From: Brachionus koreanus
Taxonomy: Eukaryota > Rotifera > Eurotatoria > Ploima > Brachionidae
Assembly: GCA_016987375.1 (NCBI GenBank)
Contig: PJRA01000274.1
Coordinates: 385,918 to 449,917 of the forward strand
Length of the DNA: 64,000 bases
Reading direction: 5' to 3'
Part shown: positions 59,601 to 64,000 of the stretch, one piece after another
Position numbering within the stretch: position 1 is the stretch's first letter
Layout: each line of letters starts with the position of its first letter
Made by a program: the position numbers and the translations under genes
The notes under the pieces: model-generated
Told to the model about the DNA's origin: nothing
Database searches by the model: none
What the model saw: only the letters and a program-made list of their open reading frames with translations

Positions 59601-62600
59601 ATTTATTTATTAAAAATATAGTTTAGGTTTGAACACCAACAGCTTGAAATGGAACTTAGTCTTTCCTTTCAACCGCATGAAAAAAACATGGATTTTAGTA
59701 GTTTTGAAAATAATGTGATTTTAATAATAGTACTAATAATTGTAAGAGCTACAGCATACAAAGTGCAGACCAAAGCTTTAAGTAGTCTTTCTATGCCAGC
59801 TATCTGATATATGTAGAAATTAATAATGTAGAGAAAAAAACGTATAATTTGAAAAGGTTTTGTTTTAAATTAATAATTAATAAGTGTTTATCTAAAATAG
59901 AGGGGAATCCATTTAGACAAAATTAAAAAATTTTAAAAGCTTGATTTGTCACAATACATAAAATCATTATTCGAGTGGTATTTCAAGTTTACTAAAACAT
60001 TTTGCATCAAATCCCGGATAATAAGTTTTTTAGTAGCCTTGCTACCCGAACACTTTCTATCAATATATTTCACAATTTCAATATATCTTGCTTGCCTTTG
60101 GTACAGACTAAGTTTATAAGACACAAAAAACTAAGTTAATGACTAAGTTATGACTTAAGTTGAAATTTTTTTATTTTTAAGTCAAAGAATAAACGCCAAT
60201 TTTTCATAAAAAAAAGGTAAATTTAATTAGATATTTAAAATTTTGAGGCAGGATTTGCACTTAGCATTACTACTTTACTTTTTGACCAAGGCCCCTCAAA
60301 GCCGAAGCCGAAATATCTCTCGTTCAAATCAGACTTGTTTAGGCAATGTGAAATCTTAGTACAAAAATTACAGTTTAAAAAGGAAAAACTATATATTTTT
60401 TTTTCTAGTTGGCCAAAATTGGTTCTGTAAACAGTACAATGTTGTACAAATTTGTACAAACGAATTCTAAATTCTGCAAATACTCTTCATTTTTCTGTTA
60501 AATGCACATCATTAAAAAAAGATTAGATAAAATTTGCACTAAATTGCACAGTTTATGCAGAGCTTAGAATTTGTTTGTACAACACTGTACTGTTTACAGA
60601 ACCATTTTTGGCAAACTGGAAAAAAAAATATACAGTTTTTCATTTATGTACTGTAATTTTTGTACTAAGATTTCACATTGTCCTTGTTTATAAGTTACAG
60701 ATTTAAGTCTAAGTCTCATAAAAATTAAATCAAAGTTATGACTTGACTACAAAAAAAAAGTCTTGTTGTAACGTTGGTTCCTCCTTTTTCAGGTTTCGAC
60801 TAGTTTAGAAGCTTACTAACTATTGTTTGTTCTCTAAATTGAAATTAATGGAGAATTTTGGCTCATTTTTTATTTTAATTTTTTACATTATGAAAAAAAT
60901 CTATCCATTAACCCTTTCTACCTTTTTAACAGAAATCTTGCCTATCTATGTTTTAATATGTTCAAACTATTCTTTTAAGTTTATGATCATCTTTGATAAA
61001 AAATTACAAATAATTACTTTGTTAATTTGAATTAAATATGTTTTCAAGATATGGCTGTGAAATAGAAAACTGCAGCAAACTCTTTATTCAAAACCGTATC
61101 TTAGTATTTTTGTGTATATATATGTACAAATTAAACAAGAATGTAAAACTATCCGACCACTATGCGACAAAAAGTAACGAATCTTATAAAACAGAATCAG
61201 ATACCGCTACTGATAATCTAAGTACACCAATACCTTTAAACTCAAAGCACTATTTTTTATTCAAAGACTTGGTCAAACAATTTTTAATAGCATTAGACTC
61301 TTGGCCAACAAGCTCAGAGTTTTATAATCAAATAATAGAAGGTCTATTCATTGAACACTTATTATGGATACAGAACAAGACAAGTAACAATCTTAATATT
61401 CTATCCAAGGAATCGAAACCAGATCTAAAATTTGACTATTGTGAGTTTTCTTTTAATTTGCTTTACAAACTTTGCCGAGACTATCACGCTTGTCGTGCAG
61501 AATTTGGCCGGATTGGTGCGATTAGTAAATATTTTCAAAAAATTGAGACCATGACACCAAGTTTGTCTCCAAGTATAGATAAAAAAATGGTCAATTATTC
61601 CTATATCAAAGAATATACGATACTCATAGACATAATTTGTTTAGCATGCAAAGAGTCTGTGAATAGATTGAGATACAAAGAACAGGGTTTGCTGGTTAAC
61701 TTGATAAACTTACAGCAGACATTGAAGCACAATAAAGATGAAATAAATAAATTTTATAAAAATGATCAACAAAATGAGGATATATCTTTCATAGATTCAA
61801 CACTTTATAACAAAATTTTGGTTGCCTTGTGCTGCTTTGCCCATGATCAGGATTCAATGAATATTCTTTTAAGTAATTCGTTAGTTGATTGTCTCTTGGG
61901 ATATTTGAACGAAGGTCTTGATTTGAAGAAAAAAAGTGAAGATGAAAAAATGGAAATTTTAGACACCGATTTGGATGAGAGCAAAGTTTTTAATTTAAAA
62001 AAATTATTTAATCTTTCAGACGAAGCTAAGTCTATTAATAATGGTAAAAAACGCAAGAGATTAGATTCGACTGAACCTACTCAAAAACCTAAAAGAGTTA
62101 ATAGTGAACTGTCGGCTATTTTGTCCTCCTCACCTCCATTTTTGCCCACTTTTCAAACGAGCGATACACTCAATTTTGAAAATCACGCAACTAGCCCTAC
62201 AGAAAGCTGTTTAAGTCTCAGTCCAAACATATATTTATCATCTTCTCCGCCATATATTCAATCCCGGTGCAGTTCGGCTCAAATATTCCAAGGTCTTTCA
62301 CCCAATTTTTATTCAAATCTTTCACCGACTACCTCAAGTGATTTGCCAAGTTCACCGAGTTATTTTAACTTTAATGCCGAGCAAGAGATCGAAAACGAGA
62401 GGCAGATAAAATTTTCACCCTCAATTAACGATGAAGTCAGTTGTTCGTCAGTGTGTTCAAGTGAAAATGAGGATATTATGGAGGAGGAAATCGACTTGAA
62501 TAAAGAAGAGTCTAATGAAGATAAGAGTGAGATAAATATAAGTCAAAATATCGAGTCAATTAATCATACTGAGGCGTGTGTGTTCTATGTATTGTCACAA

Positions 62601-63977
62601 TTGTCTCATGGTGACAAGCCTTCAATGCATTTATTTCAAAATTTTGACTCCATAGTCACAGCTTTGCTAAAATACCTGAAAAAAGCTGATGTTAGAAATC
62701 CGAGAGCTTTGCGCATTTTAAATAGATTGACTAAAAATCAATATTGTTTTCCACATTTTGTTCTCAATCATTTTCCATTGAAAATAAAAGAAATATTCTA
62801 TGAGGCTTTTAACAAAAAGCAGATAAGTTTGAAAAATAAAAAAAGTCTTAGAAGATCGAAAAGTTTAAGTGGAAGTCTGAGTAACGAAAAAAGTGATACA
62901 ATAGAAAAAGAAATGAATGTTTATCTCAATTCTAACAAAGCTTTTTTCGATGCTTCATCGTTTTTTCCCTCATTTCAATCAATTGAATACATTTTGGTTA
63001 ATAATCTAAAATCTCAATGTATATCGTCTAGCGACTCTGGATATTTATCTTTGATCTCTTTGGCCAAGCAAAAAAAAACAGAAAAACTAGCCAGCTCTTT
63101 AGTAGCACCATTCATATTGCGTAATTCAAAAGCTCTTAGTTACATTATGATTCAGTTAAATAATTTGGACCTTGTTTTTGAATCATTGTTTGAAAAATGT
63201 GAAGATAAGTCAAAATTTACATCCATTTTGTGCATTTATCGCACATTGTCATTTATAAATTATAAACGTGATTTAAAGCAAGTTAAAGATTTGTATGACC
63301 AAGCCCGTTCAAAGATAAACGAAATGCTAAAAAATTCGGACAGTTCAAAGCAAAATTTGATAACATTTAAATTTGATAAAAACAGAAATATAAAAGCAAA
63401 TCGAAATAATTTGTCAAATAAATCCGAATATTTTAATCTATTGCTAAATGGTCCATTCATGAACTCGGACTGTATCGAGCTGCAGGACGTTTCAGAAGAA
63501 TCATTTGCAATTTTAATGGAAATTTTAAAGTCACGCTCGTTGAGTGAATCGGACACTCTTGATGAGCAAAGGATCAACTTTGAACAATGTGTGGACATTA
63601 TTATGACTTGTGATCGGTTCATGTTAAGTGATCTAAGGGACTTTTTCATGACAATAATGTTAATTAAATTTTTGTCACATGGAACAGCGACTAATTGTTT
63701 TAAGCTAGCCTGGTTTGTAAACTGTGAATTTTTGGCCAATGCAACCATGGATTTTGTTTTATCTGAGTATTGTTCTGATTCGATAAATGATGAGGAAAAT
63801 TTGGGTTTTAAGAAATTTTTGGACCTTTTTGACAGCATGTTGACAAGTTTAAAAGAAAATATTGACGAAAGAACTGCCCTCAATTCAAAGGAGTCTCAGA
63901 CTATTTTGGATTTTTTCAAAAAAACGCTCAAGTACGCTCTAAGTGAAATAATTAAAAACAATTCCTGGAAATTTTAA
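56656..63977 (+). CDS. ARMC5: Armadillo repeat and BTB protein, ARMC5-like
   Basis: Human ARMC5 is a CUL3 adaptor that targets RPB1. The CDS is join(56656..57460, 57614..57734, 61049..63977), 1284 aa (human about 935). Phases agree: SK|DFMTSLARC and FIK|YGCEIENC. Armadillo-type helices run through the first two exons and the start of the third (LSLILLSSLADLCFYEEIRI; IDIICLACKESVNRLRYKEQ). A Ser/acidic disordered insert lies at about 640-800. The next ARM block has NPRALRILNRLTKNQYCF, matching the vertebrate 'SPRALRIL.RLT.NP.C' motif. The BTB domain is at about 1095-1210: KSEYFNLLLNGPFMNSDCIE, LQDVSEESFAILMEIL. Intron 2 is 3.3 kb and full of repeats, so an alternative second-exon 3' end is possible. 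Confidence 0.9.
57735..59449. other. Left half of ARMC5 intron 2, repeat-rich
   Basis: No supported gene. ACATCGTTGTTT occurs twice (about 58637 and 59008) in different contexts. Several short ORFs lack coding character. Confidence 0.4.
59450..59553. repeat. Tandem TCATTTAAT repeats plus perfect 12-bp hairpin
   Basis: TCATTTAAT-type units recur six or so times at 59450-59515. They are followed by GAAATTTGGGTC (59521-59532), whose exact inverted copy GACCCAAATTTC is at 59542-59553 with a 9-base loop. It lies within ARMC5 intron 2. Confidence 0.7.
59638..59676 (-). repeat. Dispersed short repeat, copy 3 (inverted)
   Basis: The minus strand reads GGTTGAAAGGAAAGACTAAG then TTCCATTTCAAGCTG, close to copies 1 and 2 (3925 and 49873). 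Confidence 0.4.
60333..60695. mobile_element. Foldback-like hairpin element, 363 bp
   Basis: The left arm (60333-60477) and right arm (60557-60695) are inverted copies over about 140 bases with only small differences. Shared landmarks are CAATGTGAAATCTTAGTACA, GGTTCTGTAAACAGTACA and GTTGTACAAA. The loop is about 80 bases. Nothing obvious is encoded in the arms; a 74-aa minus-strand ORF (60235-60459) overlaps the left arm but is not recognised. It lies within ARMC5 intron 2. Confidence 0.8.
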
Positions 63978-64000
63978 CTTGTTTTAAATTTAAGATAACT

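Noticed and set aside
63260..63883. 207-codon minus-strand ORF
   Set aside because: It lies wholly opposite the ARMC5 BTB exon, whose translation has clear homology; it is a shadow.
1..64000. CRISPR arrays, prokaryotic operons, plasmid or phage modules
   Set aside because: The window has spliceosomal introns throughout and no regularly spaced direct repeats; it is eukaryotic nuclear DNA.

Overview
The window reads as nuclear DNA of a small-genome metazoan. It is very AT-rich and holds spliced genes whose introns are mostly 45-80 bp. The gene set is animal: RNF103, ARMC5, GAPVD1, a PDZ-ZM muscle-type protein, ARRDC and CYP4. Base composition, short introns, splice-acceptor-like TTAG just before several start codons, and TRIM-NHL-like proteins make a monogonont rotifer (Brachionus type) my best guess. 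That is an inference, and other AT-rich spiralians are possible. Exon limits below were derived by hand from GT..AG sites and reading-frame continuity.

Layout. 146-2380 (+): 3' part of a CYP4-clan cytochrome P450. 5841-6351 (+): ADF/cofilin. 7979-8482 (-): piggyBac-like remnant. 9310-10856 (+): five-exon BEN-like nuclear protein. 11174-11365 (-): 63-aa orphan. 11535-12513: inverted-repeat element around a TTAA-flanked MITE. 13505-14878 (+): disrupted RING/TRIM-like gene. 16274-18907 (-): RING-coiled coil-NHL protein. 19278-22784 (+): RNF103. 24599-25783 (-): arrestin-domain protein. 27963-30871 (-): PRPF4. 31129-42694 (-): GAPVD1 in 13 exons. 43985-45200 (+): LINE relic. 46402-47585 (+): PDZ-ZM protein. 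47806-48554 (+): Kunitz-type secreted protein. 49297-50584 (+): Ser/Thr-rich Cys-rich secreted protein. 50950-53115 (+): intronless Q/N-rich protein. 54328-55611: TIR transposon carrying a PIF1-helicase fragment. 56656-63977 (+): ARMC5.

The genes do not form an operon or one pathway. Several are core cell functions: splicing (PRPF4), endocytic Rab/Ras control (GAPVD1), actin turnover (cofilin), ER ubiquitination (RNF103) and CUL3 adaptor (ARMC5). The long introns are where mobile DNA sits. PRPF4 intron 4 holds a mariner relic. GAPVD1 intron 4 holds a transposase-like ORF, and intron 6 holds a LINE, a SINE-like unit and a 53-base assembly gap. ARMC5 intron 2 holds a 363-bp hairpin element.

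The least ordinary items are the 1.28-kb element with about 43-bp inverted termini, an 8-bp target duplication and a PIF1-like helicase tail; the Kunitz domain lacking one conserved disulfide pair; a histone-fold-like coding relic near 53.9 kb; and a small dispersed repeat family found three times. I saw no rRNA, no intact tRNA, no CRISPR array and no prokaryote-type regulatory sites.
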